A program made the position numbers and the translations under genes. The notes beneath the pieces were generated by a model. That model saw only the letters and a program-made list of their open reading frames with translations, did no database searches and was not told where the DNA came from. Positions 1 to 8,973 of a stretch of 40,593 bases of DNA are shown one piece after another. Source of the stretch: Pseudomonadota bacterium (GTDB lineage Bacteria; Pseudomonadota; Gammaproteobacteria; Burkholderiales; Burkholderiaceae_E). The stretch lies in the NCBI GenBank assembly GCA_963204785.1, contig CAUJHG010000012.1, positions 1 through 40,593 of the forward strand. The letters are read 5' to 3'. How positions within the stretch are numbered: position 1 is the first letter of the stretch; each line of letters opens with the position of its first letter.

Positions 1-552
1 CAGCGCGAGCGTGCCGCCAGTGGCGCCGAAGCCCGCGAACAGCGGCCGGCTGATCAGCTCGCCGACGATTCCGCCGGGCGCCAGCGGCAGCGACACCGCC
101 AGGCTGTGCAGGCGGGCGGACTCCAGGCCCACGCAGCCGACGAACATCAGCCCGAAGCCCAGCCAGCGCTCCCAGGCGAAGCGCTGGCCGTCGTCGTCGG
201 CCCCGCCGTCGAGCGCGGCCCGCAGGCGGCGATAGCCGCGCAGCACGCTGGCCACGCACAGCACCACGAGCAGGTAGGCCGAGACCCCGAACAGGTACAG
301 CAGCAGGTCGGCGAACCACGCGCCGACGCGACCGCCGGCGTTGCCGACTTGCTGGGTGGCCACCGCGTGCGACCAGCCGGGGTCGGCCTTGTCGTAGGTG
401 GCCAGGATGAGCAGCACGAACAGGCCGAGCGCGACCTGCGCGATCCAGCCGGTTTCGCGAAGCAGCTGGATCGCCCGGTCGGGGAGCCCGAAGCCGGACG
501 AGACGGATCGGCGCGCGGTAGAAGGGGCCGCGGCCGCGGCGGCGCGTGCCAC
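1..552 (-). CDS. ftsK: DNA translocase FtsK, N-terminal membrane part (partial, runs off the left edge)
   Basis: The minus strand reads from a GTG at 552 to the window edge without a stop (184 codons). The product has a short basic N-terminus and then hydrophobic segments at about residues 36-52, 81-103, 129-142 and 148-168, with the family-typical DPGWSH motif at about residues 56-61 in the first periplasmic loop. This is the membrane anchor that places FtsK at the division septum; the ATPase and gamma domains, which pump chromosomal DNA and activate XerCD at dif, would lie outside the window. The GTG follows the stop of the CRP-like gene by 12 bases with a GGAA upstream, so the two may be cotranscribed. 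The exact start is less certain than the identity. FtsK next to trxB is familiar in Betaproteobacteria. Confidence 0.85.
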   Translation of the reverse strand, partial: MARAAAAAAPSTARRSVSSGFGLPDRAIQLLRETGWIAQVALGLFVLLILATYDKADPGWSHAVATQQVGNAGGRVGAWFADLLLYLFGVSAYLLVVLCVASVLRGYRRLRAALDGGADDDGQRFAWERWLGFGLMFVGCVGLESARLHSLAVSLPLAPGGIVGELISRPLFAGFGATGGTLAL

Positions 553-564
553 GATGCGCGGTTC

Positions 565-1239
565 CTAGCTGATGTAGGCGCTGAGCTTCTCGCGCAGCAC
601 CAGCCTGCCCTCGGGCATCGGCACGATGTAACCCTCGACCTCGAGGCCCTTCATCACGCGCGACACCATCTCGCGCGACGCGCCGATCATCTTCGCGATC
701 TCCTGGCGCGGCAGCTTGTTCTTGACCACGCGCTCGCCATTGACCTGCTCGGAGAAGTCGAGCAGCACGCGCGCGACCCGGCCGTAGACGTCGAGCAGCG
801 CGAGCGTCTCGATCTTCTTGTCCGCCTCGCGCAGGCGGCGCACCAGCCCACGCATCACCGACATGCACATCTCGGGGCTCTGCACGAGCATCGCCTTGAA
901 TGCATCCTTGCCCACTGCCATGAATTCGCAGGGCTCGAGCGTGATCACGCTGGCCGAGCGCGGGGCGTCATCGACCAGGCTCATCTCGCCGAAGAACTCG
1001 CCCGAACCCAGCACGGCGAGGATCACCTCCTTGCCCTCGGAGTCGGAGCGCTGGACCTTCGCCCGACCGGCCAGCAGGATGTACATCGACTGGGAAGGCT
1101 CGCCCTCGGAAACGATGGTGCGGCCCTTGGGATAGCTGCGGCGCGCGCTTCCTGCCGCCAGCTGATCGAGTTGCGACTCGGAAAGGCTGGAGAACAGCGG
1201 CACCCTGCGCAGGAATGCCTTGTTTTCTTCGTGCGCCAT
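565..1239 (-). CDS. CRP/FNR-family transcriptional regulator
   Basis: The 224-residue product has the two-domain CRP layout. A cyclic-nucleotide-binding beta-roll covers about residues 10-120, with FGEMSL (Glu85) and PRSASV (Arg94, Ser95) matching the phosphate-binding cassette that holds cAMP in E. coli CRP. A long dimerisation helix follows, then a winged helix-turn-helix at about 177-205 (LPRQEIAKMIGASREMVSRV) that resembles the CRP recognition helix. No N-terminal FNR cysteine cluster is present, so an oxygen-sensing iron-sulfur role is unlikely. I chose the ATG at 1239 because GAGG lies five bases upstream; a GTG two codons earlier lies inside that ribosome site. The gene is divergent from trxB and precedes ftsK. 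Whether it binds cAMP, c-di-GMP or another ligand cannot be told from sequence alone. Confidence 0.9.
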   Translation of the reverse strand: MAHEENKAFLRRVPLFSSLSESQLDQLAAGSARRSYPKGRTIVSEGEPSQSMYILLAGRAKVQRSDSEGKEVILAVLGSGEFFGEMSLVDDAPRSASVITLEPCEFMAVGKDAFKAMLVQSPEMCMSVMRGLVRRLREADKKIETLALLDVYGRVARVLLDFSEQVNGERVVKNKLPRQEIAKMIGASREMVSRVMKGLEVEGYIVPMPEGRLVLREKLSAYIS

Positions 1240-1300
1240 ACCCACCTCGGTCAGTTGCTCTCCCTATAATTTACACAAGCCGTGCGCAGCATCACGCAAA

Positions 1301-1330
1301 TTGATGAGCTTCTTCGCCTAAATGCATGAT
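1301..1330 (+). promoter_or_regulatory. Possible trxB promoter in the divergent crp-like/trxB gap
   Basis: TTGATG at 1301-1306 and CATGAT at 1325-1330, 18 bases apart, each match the sigma-70 hexamers at four of six positions and would start transcription about 30 bases before the trxB ATG. A short inverted repeat CATCA-N7-TGATG (1290-1306) overlaps the -35 box and might be a regulator site. A TATAAT lies at 1265-1270 on the plus strand. All of this is weak pattern matching. Confidence 0.3.
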
Positions 1331-1363
1331 TTCTTTGCGTTTTCCACAACGAACCAGGTCTGA

Positions 1364-2329
<966 letters not shown>

Positions 2330-2385
2330 GCAGGGGATGCGGCGGCCCCGACGGCGCGCCCCGCCCCTGGCCTCGTACCTGCGCG

Positions 2386-3060
2386 ATGATCAAGAGCTTC
2401 GGTGACCTGGGCGAACTGCGCGAGCTGATGCGCGCGCGCGAGCGCCTGCGGCGCGAAGAACTGGAGCGGCAGCGCCGCGAGCGCGAGCACGCCGAGCGCG
2501 AAGCAAACCTGTTCCGCCGTTCGGTCGGCGACGTGATCCCGCTCCCGCCCACCGGACGGATCGACCCTGCACGACCGGTGCCGTCACCGCGGGCGCGGCA
2601 GCGCGAGCTCGACGAGCGCGCGGCGCTTGCCGCGTCCCTGTCGGACGAGATCGGCATCGAGCAGTTGCTGGACACCGACGAGGAACTGTCCTTCCGGCGC
2701 GAGAACCTCGGCCCGGAGGTGCTGCCCAGACTGCGACGCGGCCACTGGGTGGTGCAGGGCCAGATCGACCTGCACGGACTTCGCGTCGACGAGGCGCGCG
2801 AAGCGCTCGTCGCCTTCCTGCGCCGGGCGCTCGATCGCGAGCAGCGCTGCCTGCGCGTGATCCACGGCAAGGGCCTCGGCTCGGTCGGCAAGGAGCCGGT
2901 GCTCAAGGGCAAGGTGCTCCGCTGGCTGGTGCAGCGCGAGGAGGTGCTCGCGTTCTGCCAGGCCCGACCGACCGACGGAGGCGCGGGAGCGCTGATCGTC
3001 CTGCTGCGGCCTCCCCGAGGAAGCGCCCATCGGGGCCGGGCTCGCGCTCCGGTTCGCTGA
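2386..3060 (+). CDS. Smr/MutS2-domain protein (YdaL/SmrA-like)
   Basis: The 224-residue product has a highly charged, Arg/Glu-rich N-terminal helix (residues 10-45), a linker, and a C-terminal Smr domain at about 125-208. The Smr hallmarks are both present: DLHGL (128-132) and HGKG (160-163). Stand-alone Smr proteins are nicking endonucleases or nucleic-acid-binding proteins; some act in mRNA cleavage on collided ribosomes. The frame remains open far upstream inside trxB, but the protein begins sensibly at the ATG at 2386, after the trxB stop. A short basic tail follows the domain. The biological role here is not determined. It converges on the TauE-like gene, with two small stem-loops between them. 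Confidence 0.88.
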   Translation: MIKSFGDLGELRELMRARERLRREELERQRREREHAEREANLFRRSVGDVIPLPPTGRIDPARPVPSPRARQRELDERAALAASLSDEIGIEQLLDTDEELSFRRENLGPEVLPRLRRGHWVVQGQIDLHGLRVDEAREALVAFLRRALDREQRCLRVIHGKGLGSVGKEPVLKGKVLRWLVQREEVLAFCQARPTDGGAGALIVLLRPPRGSAHRGRARAPVR

Positions 3061-3061
3061 A

Positions 3062-3099
3062 GCGGGCGCCTGCCCGCCTGACCGGGCCGCTCAGCCCGG
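3062..3099. terminator. Two adjacent GC stem-loops between convergent genes
   Basis: GCGGGC-GCCT-GCCCGC (3062-3077) and CCGGGC-N6-GCCCGG (3082-3099) lie between the stops of the Smr gene and the TauE-like gene; the second overlaps the tauE-like stop codon. Neither has a T-tract, so they are candidate bidirectional attenuators rather than clear intrinsic terminators. Confidence 0.35.
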
Positions 3100-3894
3100 C
3101 CCGAGCGCACGCGCAAGCATCAGCACGGCCACTGCCAGGCTCGTCCACGCAAAGGACTGTCGCAGCCGTGCGGGAGGCAGGCGCAGCGCCAGCCGGCGCC
3201 CTGCGAGCAGCGCCGCGGTGGCGCCACCGGCGAAGGGCGCTGCCACCGACCAGTCCAGCGCGCCATGCAGCACCGCCGCGGACACGCCGCTCACCGAGAC
3301 CAGCGCGATCACCGCCAGCGAGGTCGCCTGGATGCTGCGTGCGTCCAGATCGCTGTTGCGGGTCAGCGAAGGCACGATGACGAAGCCGCCGCCCACGCCG
3401 AGCAGGCCGCTGAACAGCCCCGAGAGCGCACCGGTGCCGGCAAGGGCGCGGGCGCACCGCCAGGTCCAGCGCAGCCGCCCCTGCGCGGGATCCAGGCGGC
3501 AGGGCGGCAGGCGCGTCGGACCGGCGGACCGCGCCGGCGCAGCGCGCAGCATCCGCCATGCAGTCCAGGCGAGCAGCAGCGCGAATGCGCCGGTCAGCGG
3601 ACGGCCGGGCAGACGCTGGGCCAGGGCCACCCCCAGCGGCGCAACGAACATCCCGGCCAGGCCGATCATCGCTGCCGCCCGGTAGCGCACCACGCGGTCG
3701 CGCAGCCCCAGCCCCGCGCCGACGGCCGACGCGATGCCGACGGCGGCAAGCCCGGTCGGCGCAGCCTGCTGCACCGCGAGCTCCAGGCCGAAGACCAGCA
3801 GCGGAATTGCCAGGATGCCGCCGCCCGCGCCGGTCAGGGCGAGCACCATCCCGATCACCGCGCCCAGCGCCGCCGCGAGCAACGAGGCCTCCAT
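3091..3894 (-). CDS. TauE/SafE-family membrane permease
   Basis: The 267-residue protein is almost wholly hydrophobic with about eight membrane segments in two halves. Each half carries a glycine-rich motif typical of the TauE/SafE (DUF81) family: LTGAGGGILAIPLL near residues 20-33 and GLLGVGGGFVIVPSL near the start of the second half. Family members export sulfite, sulfoacetate or other organosulfur or anionic compounds, but many remain uncharacterised, so the substrate is unknown. The ATG at 3894 lies five bases after the stop of the MobA-like gene, making it the last gene of the glnB run. A Pro/Arg-rich cytoplasmic loop separates the halves. Confidence 0.88.
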   Translation of the reverse strand: MEASLLAAALGAVIGMVLALTGAGGGILAIPLLVFGLELAVQQAAPTGLAAVGIASAVGAGLGLRDRVVRYRAAAMIGLAGMFVAPLGVALAQRLPGRPLTGAFALLLAWTAWRMLRAAPARSAGPTRLPPCRLDPAQGRLRWTWRCARALAGTGALSGLFSGLLGVGGGFVIVPSLTRNSDLDARSIQATSLAVIALVSVSGVSAAVLHGALDWSVAAPFAGGATAALLAGRRLALRLPPARLRQSFAWTSLAVAVLMLARALGPG

Positions 3895-3899
3895 CGGGT

Positions 3900-4592
3900 T
3901 CAGCCCGTGGGCCTGCGCCCATCGGGCTGGGCGCCGGCCGGCTGCGCTTCACCGGTCACGCCCCGACCGATCGGGCTCCCGAGCCGGCGCTCCACCCGCG
4001 CGACATCCTCCGGGGTGTCCAGGTCGACCAGGAAATGATCGCTTCGCGCCTCGTGGCGGTGGATCTGCGTCGGATGGGTGCGCAGGTATTCGCGCAGGCC
4101 GCCGGAATCCTGCCCTGCCTCGAGCACCCGGGCGACGACCTCGGCGCTCGCAATCACCGGATTGCCGCGCTGGCCGCCGTGGAAGGGAACGAGGAGCGAG
4201 GTGCCGGCGGGCCGGGCCGCAAAGGCATCGATCAGCTCGCGCAGGTCGCCTGCGTCGACCAGCACCAGGTCCACCAGCACCACCATCGCCGCGTCCACCC
4301 CCTCCGGCAGCGCGCGCAGCCCGGCCAGCACCGAGCTCTGCTGCCCGTCGGGCCAGCGCTCGTTGACCACGACCGTCGCGCTGCTGCCCTCGAGCAGCGG
4401 AAGGATGCGCTGCGGCTGGTGCCCGACGACCACGATGACATCGGCGATGCCGGCGTCGCGAAAGAGATCGAGCCAGCGACGCACCAGGGGAAGACCGTCC
4501 ACCGTCAGGGTGCGCTTGTCCAGACCGCCCATGCGACGGGATTCGCCGCCGGCGAGCAGCACTGCCGCCACGCGCACAGCCGGGCGCGTCAT
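3900..4592 (-). CDS. MobA/MocA-like nucleotidyltransferase
   Basis: The 230-residue protein begins with the NTP-transferase signature LLAGGESRRMGGLDK (residues 12-26), in which the glycine loop binds the nucleotide and the lysine contacts phosphate. A second conserved region, GQQSSVLAGLRAL, is typical of the MocA/MobA group that transfers CMP or GMP to molybdopterin. The metal-binding aspartate is probably Asp108 in LVDLVLVDAG, where relatives usually have DQP or DMP; the proline is missing. The start ATG overlaps the TGA of the upstream flavoprotein gene (ATGA). No molybdoenzyme or other moco gene lies in the window, so molybdopterin as substrate is inference. The C-terminus is a short Pro/Gly-rich tail. 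Confidence 0.78.
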   Translation of the reverse strand: MTRPAVRVAAVLLAGGESRRMGGLDKRTLTVDGLPLVRRWLDLFRDAGIADVIVVVGHQPQRILPLLEGSSATVVVNERWPDGQQSSVLAGLRALPEGVDAAMVVLVDLVLVDAGDLRELIDAFAARPAGTSLLVPFHGGQRGNPVIASAEVVARVLEAGQDSGGLREYLRTHPTQIHRHEARSDHFLVDLDTPEDVARVERRLGSPIGRGVTGEAQPAGAQPDGRRPTG

Positions 4593-5887
4593 GCGGTCAG
4601 CGCCATCGCTGCAGCGTGGCCCGATGCCCAGGCCCACTGGAAGTTGTAGCCGCCGAGCCAGCCGGTGACGTCGACCACTTCGCCGATGAAGTGCAGGCCG
4701 GGCACCGCGCGTGCCTGCAGCGTCCTGGGATCCAGCGCCGAGGTATCGACGCCGCCCGAAGTGACCTCGGCCTTGCGATAGCCCTCGGTGCCATCCGGCA
4801 GCACGATCCAGCGCTGCAGCGACGCGGCGAGTTCGCGCAGCGCGCGCTTGCCGGTCTGCGCCACACGGTTCGTCGGGCGCACCTCGGGGTGTTCGAGTCC
4901 GAAGCGATCGAGCCACAGCGCGGCAAGCCGGCGCGGCAGCGAGGCCGCCAGCAGCGTCGACAGTTGCTGGCGGCCGTCGGGCTGCAGGGCGATCCACTCG
5001 TCCTCCAGTTGCCGACCAGGGGCGAAGTCGATCTCGAGCGGTTCCCCCGGACGCCAGAAGGTCGAGATCTGGAGCGCCGCCGGCCCGGAGAGTCCGCGGT
5101 GCGTGAACAGGAGGTCCTCGACGAAGCGGGGCGCGCACGATTGCCCGGGCGCGCCGATCCCCACCTCGAGGGCAAGCCCCGAGAGCGCTCCGAAGGGCGC
5201 CCACGCGGCGGGCTCGAAGCGCAGCGGGACGAGTGCCGGCCTGGTCTGGACGATGTCCAGTCCGAACTGGCGCGCGATCCGGTAGCCGAGGTCGCTGGCG
5301 CCGGTCGGAGGAATCGAGAGCCCTCCGGTGGCGACCACCAGCGCGCGGGCCCGCACCGTGCCCGCGTCGGTGTCGATCTCGAAGCCGCCCTGCCCCGGTG
5401 CGCGCACCGCGTGCACCCGGCAGCCCAGGCGCCACTGCACCGCCCCCGCGTCCGCCTCCGCACGCAGCATCTGCAGGATGCGCTGGCTGCTGTCGTCGCA
5501 GAAGAGCTGCCCGCGGTGCTTCTCGTGATGGGAAATCCGGTGGCGGTCGACCAGCGCCACGAAGCGCTGCGGCGGAAAGGCCCGCAGCGCGTCCCGCGCG
5601 AAACGGGGCTGGGCACCGGCATAGCGCTCGACCCGGCCGGCATCGACGTTGGTGAAGTTGCAGCGCCCGCCCCCGGAGATGCGGATCTTCTCGCCGGGCC
5701 GCCTCGCGTGATCGATCAGCACGACCCGGGCGCCTCGCTGGCCCGCAACGCCCGCGCAGAAGCTTCCCGCAGCACCGGCGCCCAGCACCGCGACATCGAA
5801 GCTCCCGGCAGACACGGCCCCGACGCTGCGGCCACCCGGCTGGCTTGCGCGCCGGGAAGCCTGCTCGGGCGCGCCGGATCGGTTCAC
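4589..5887 (-). CDS. HI0933/BaiN-family NAD(P)/FAD-dependent oxidoreductase
   Basis: The product (432 residues from a GTG at 5887) has an N-terminal dinucleotide fold, VAVLGAGAAGSFCAG, then the family signature KIRISGGGRCNFTN, and later VVATGGLSIPPTG and the C-terminal GLHFIGEVVDVTGWLGGYNFQWAWASG, the usual ending of HI0933-type flavoproteins. Relatives include E. coli YhiN and the bile-acid-modifying BaiN, but the reaction of most members is unknown. The first 25 or so residues before SFDVAVLGAG are low-complexity, so the true start could lie further in. The gene begins four bases after the glnB stop and overlaps the MobA-like gene by four, so translation is probably coupled through the run. 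Confidence 0.88.
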   Translation of the reverse strand: MNRSGAPEQASRRASQPGGRSVGAVSAGSFDVAVLGAGAAGSFCAGVAGQRGARVVLIDHARRPGEKIRISGGGRCNFTNVDAGRVERYAGAQPRFARDALRAFPPQRFVALVDRHRISHHEKHRGQLFCDDSSQRILQMLRAEADAGAVQWRLGCRVHAVRAPGQGGFEIDTDAGTVRARALVVATGGLSIPPTGASDLGYRIARQFGLDIVQTRPALVPLRFEPAAWAPFGALSGLALEVGIGAPGQSCAPRFVEDLLFTHRGLSGPAALQISTFWRPGEPLEIDFAPGRQLEDEWIALQPDGRQQLSTLLAASLPRRLAALWLDRFGLEHPEVRPTNRVAQTGKRALRELAASLQRWIVLPDGTEGYRKAEVTSGGVDTSALDPRTLQARAVPGLHFIGEVVDVTGWLGGYNFQWAWASGHAAAMALTA

Positions 5888-5891
5888 GGAT

Positions 5892-6323
<432 letters not shown>

Positions 6324-6418
6324 TCACCAGCTCGCGCCGCAATGGCAGCGGCTTGCGTGCCCGCTCCCCGTGGCGCCCCGAAACGCGCCCTCGCAGCCCC
6401 CGACCGACGCAGTGACAA

Positions 6419-7606
6419 GTGCCGGATTATCGCACGCGCATCCTGCGCAACCTTGACGAAGTTCCTGCTTGCGACTGGGACGCGCTGGTGCGCGCGAGTT
6501 CCGGCGGCGCGCAGCCTGCATTCCTGCGCCACGACTTCCTCGCCGCGCTCGAGCGCCACCGCTGCGTGGGACCCGGCACCGGATGGCTTGCCGAACACCT
6601 GTGCCTGTTCGACGGCCGGACGCTGGCAGCGGCGGCGCCGCTCTACCGGAAGCAGCACTCCTGGGGAGAGTACGTGTTCGACTGGGCCTGGGCCGACGCG
6701 TACGCGCGCCACGGCCTGCGCTACTACCCGAAGCTGGTCTGCGCAGTGCCCTTCACTCCGGTGACCGGAGCGCGCCTGCTCGCGCGCGACGATGCGAGCC
6801 GCCAGGCGCTGGCTTCGGCCCTGCTGGCGCACGCACGTTCGGCGCGCGTGTCCTCGCTGCACCTGCTCTTCCCGACCCCGGGCGACGCCCAGGCGCTGGG
6901 CATGCAGGGCGCGATGGCGCGCCGCGGCGTCCAGTTCCACTGGCGCAACGCCGGCTACGTGAGCTTCGACGACTTCCTGGCCAGGCTGTCGCAGCCCAAG
7001 CGCAAGAAGATCCGCGCCGAACGGCGCAAGGTTCGCGAAGCCGGCGTGCGTTTCGAGCGCCTCGCTGGCGGGCAGATCGGCGAGGCCGACTGGGATTTCT
7101 TCGTGCGCTGCTACGAGGCCACCTACGCCGCGCACGGCTCGACGCCCTACCTGAACCGGGCCTTCTTCGGCGCGATCGGCCGGACGATGCCCGAGCACCT
7201 GCTGCTGGTGCGCGCACTTCGCGAGGATCGGCCGATCGCGGCGAGCCTGCTGGTGCGCGATGACCGGCGGCTGTACGGGCGCTACTGGGGCGCCCTCGAG
7301 CACCTGCCCTGCCTGCACTTCGAGACCGCCTACTACCAGGCGATCGAAGCCGCGATCGAACTCGGTGCCGAAGTGCTCGAAGGCGGCGCCCAGGGCGAGC
7401 ACAAGATCGCGCGCGGTTTCCTTGCCGAACCGACCCTGTCGGCGCACTGGCTCGCGCAACCGGCCTTCGCCGACGCGGTCGACCGCTACCTGGCCCGCGA
7501 GGGCCAGGCCATCGACGGCTATCTCGACGAGCTCTCCGAACGCTCGCCGTTCCGCGCGGGCGCCGACCAGCCTCCGCCCAGCGCCTTCATCAGATCGACG
7601 CTGTAG
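6419..7606 (+). CDS. COG3146-type GNAT-like N-acyltransferase (FemAB-related)
   Basis: The 395-residue protein resembles the COG3146 (DUF482) family of predicted N-acyltransferases related to FemAB. Typical stretches include the FLRHDFLAALE / CVGPGTGW opening, SWGEYVFDWAWADAY, the basic PKRKKIRAERRKVREAG segment, and GGAQGEHKIARGF near the C-terminus, followed by a family-like LDELSERSPFR ending. The enzymatic substrate is not established for most members; links to cell-envelope or peptidoglycan modification have been suggested for the family. I take the GTG at 6419 because an in-frame TGA lies two codons upstream. The last 88 bases overlap the 3' end of the efflux channel gene on the opposite strand. 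Confidence 0.82.
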   Translation: MPDYRTRILRNLDEVPACDWDALVRASSGGAQPAFLRHDFLAALERHRCVGPGTGWLAEHLCLFDGRTLAAAAPLYRKQHSWGEYVFDWAWADAYARHGLRYYPKLVCAVPFTPVTGARLLARDDASRQALASALLAHARSARVSSLHLLFPTPGDAQALGMQGAMARRGVQFHWRNAGYVSFDDFLARLSQPKRKKIRAERRKVREAGVRFERLAGGQIGEADWDFFVRCYEATYAAHGSTPYLNRAFFGAIGRTMPEHLLLVRALREDRPIAASLLVRDDRRLYGRYWGALEHLPCLHFETAYYQAIEAAIELGAEVLEGGAQGEHKIARGFLAEPTLSAHWLAQPAFADAVDRYLAREGQAIDGYLDELSERSPFRAGADQPPPSAFIRSTL

Positions 7607-8973
7607 GCGAGCCGCGCCTGCCGGTTGCGGATCAGCGCGAGCTCCGCGGAATTCAGCGTGCGCTGCGCGTCCAGCACCTCGAGGTAGGCGGAGTAGCCGC
7701 TCTCGTAACGCTTGCGTGCCAGCAGGGCCGCCCGGCGGGCAGCCTCCACTGCGGTCCGCAGTTCGGTCTCGATCGCAAGCCCGCGCCGGGCATTGGCCAG
7801 GCCATCGGCAGTCTCGCGATAGGCGCTCTCGGCGGCCTTGCGCCACGCGGCGAGCGCCTGGCGCTGCCTGGCCTCGGCCTGCTCGCTGCGCGCCGCCAGC
7901 CGGCCGGCATCGAAGATCGGCAGATTCACTGCCACCCCGAGCGACCAGATCCGCGCCCCGTTCTCGACCAGGTCCGACAGCTCGCGGCTCTGGCCACCGA
8001 ACAGGCCGGTGAGCGAGACGCTGGGCATCATCGCCGCGCGGGCGACGCCAACGCGTGCGTTGGCGGCGACCAGGCTTTCCTCGGCGGCACGCACGTCGGG
8101 ACGCCGGTCCAGCAGGGCCGAGGGCAGTCCCGGCGGCGGCACCGGCGGCGCCGGGAGCGAGCCCAGGCCTGCGACCGGCAGCGCAAGGCCCGACTCCCCC
8201 GTGAGCTGGCCGATCTGCCGCTCGACGAGACCGCGCTGGCGCTGCAGTTCCTCCAGTTGCGTCGCCGCGTCGGCGCGTGCGCCTTCGGCCTGTGCGACGT
8301 CCAGGTCGGAGGCGATTCCGCCACGCGCACGACTGCGCACCACGGCCAGGGTCTCGTCGCGAAGCACCAGGCTTTCCCGGGTGACCTCCACCTGTGCGTC
8401 GAGCGAGCGCAACAGGAGCCAGGCCTGGGTGACCGCGCCCGTCACCGAGATCTCGGCGACATCGCGCGCATAGGTCGAGGCAAGCAACTGCGCCTGCGCC
8501 GCCTCGGTGCCACGGCGCACCCGGCCCCAGAAATCGAGCTCATAGGCGGTGGACGCGGCCAGCTTCAGGTCGGTGCGCAGCACCGGGACGCCTGCGGGCA
8601 CCGGAGTCGCACCGAGCGTGCTGACGCGACTGCGCGAGCCCTGCGCGCCGAGGTCGACCTGCGGGAAGAGGAAGGAGCGCGCCTCGCGAAGCACCCATTC
8701 GGCTTCCTGCAACTGCGCCAGGGCCGCCTCGAGATCCGCGTTGCGCACCCGCGCCGCCTCGACCAGGCGGTTCAGCTCGGAGCTGCCGTAGAGGGTCCAC
8801 CAGTCGGCCTGCACCTGGGGCGCCGCCACCTCGCTTGCCGTCCCGGGCTGCGGATAGGTTGCCGGCAGATCCAGTTCGGCGCGCCGGTAGTCGGGTCCGA
8901 GCACGGTGCAGGCGCCCAGCCCGAGCACCGACACCGCTGCTGCGATCGCCCGAAGGCCCGTGCGCGGCATCAT
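7519..8973 (-). CDS. RND efflux outer-membrane channel lipoprotein (NodT/OprM family)
   Basis: The 484-residue protein is the TolC-like exit duct of a tripartite pump. It starts with a lipoprotein signal ending in the lipobox LGAC (lipidated Cys about residue 22), then VLGPDYRRAELDLP, the usual opening of mature NodT-type channels, and two OEP repeats with long coiled-coil helices (for example LEAALAQLQEAEW and LDRRPDVRAAEESLVAANARVGVARAAMMPSVSL in part). It ends near DLMKALGGGW, as relatives do, with a short extra tail that overlaps the acyltransferase gene on the other strand. Its ATG overlaps the stop of the pump gene by four bases, so the operon order is adaptor, pump, channel. Confidence 0.94.
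   Translation of the reverse strand: MMPRTGLRAIAAAVSVLGLGACTVLGPDYRRAELDLPATYPQPGTASEVAAPQVQADWWTLYGSSELNRLVEAARVRNADLEAALAQLQEAEWVLREARSFLFPQVDLGAQGSRSRVSTLGATPVPAGVPVLRTDLKLAASTAYELDFWGRVRRGTEAAQAQLLASTYARDVAEISVTGAVTQAWLLLRSLDAQVEVTRESLVLRDETLAVVRSRARGGIASDLDVAQAEGARADAATQLEELQRQRGLVERQIGQLTGESGLALPVAGLGSLPAPPVPPPGLPSALLDRRPDVRAAEESLVAANARVGVARAAMMPSVSLTGLFGGQSRELSDLVENGARIWSLGVAVNLPIFDAGRLAARSEQAEARQRQALAAWRKAAESAYRETADGLANARRGLAIETELRTAVEAARRAALLARKRYESGYSAYLEVLDAQRTLNSAELALIRNRQARLAYSVDLMKALGGGWSAPARNGERSESSSR

Noticed and set aside
1290..1306. CATCA-N7-TGATG as an FNR or CRP binding site
   Set aside because: FNR sites read TTGAT-N4-ATCAA and CRP sites TGTGA-N6-TCACA; here orientation and spacing are wrong.
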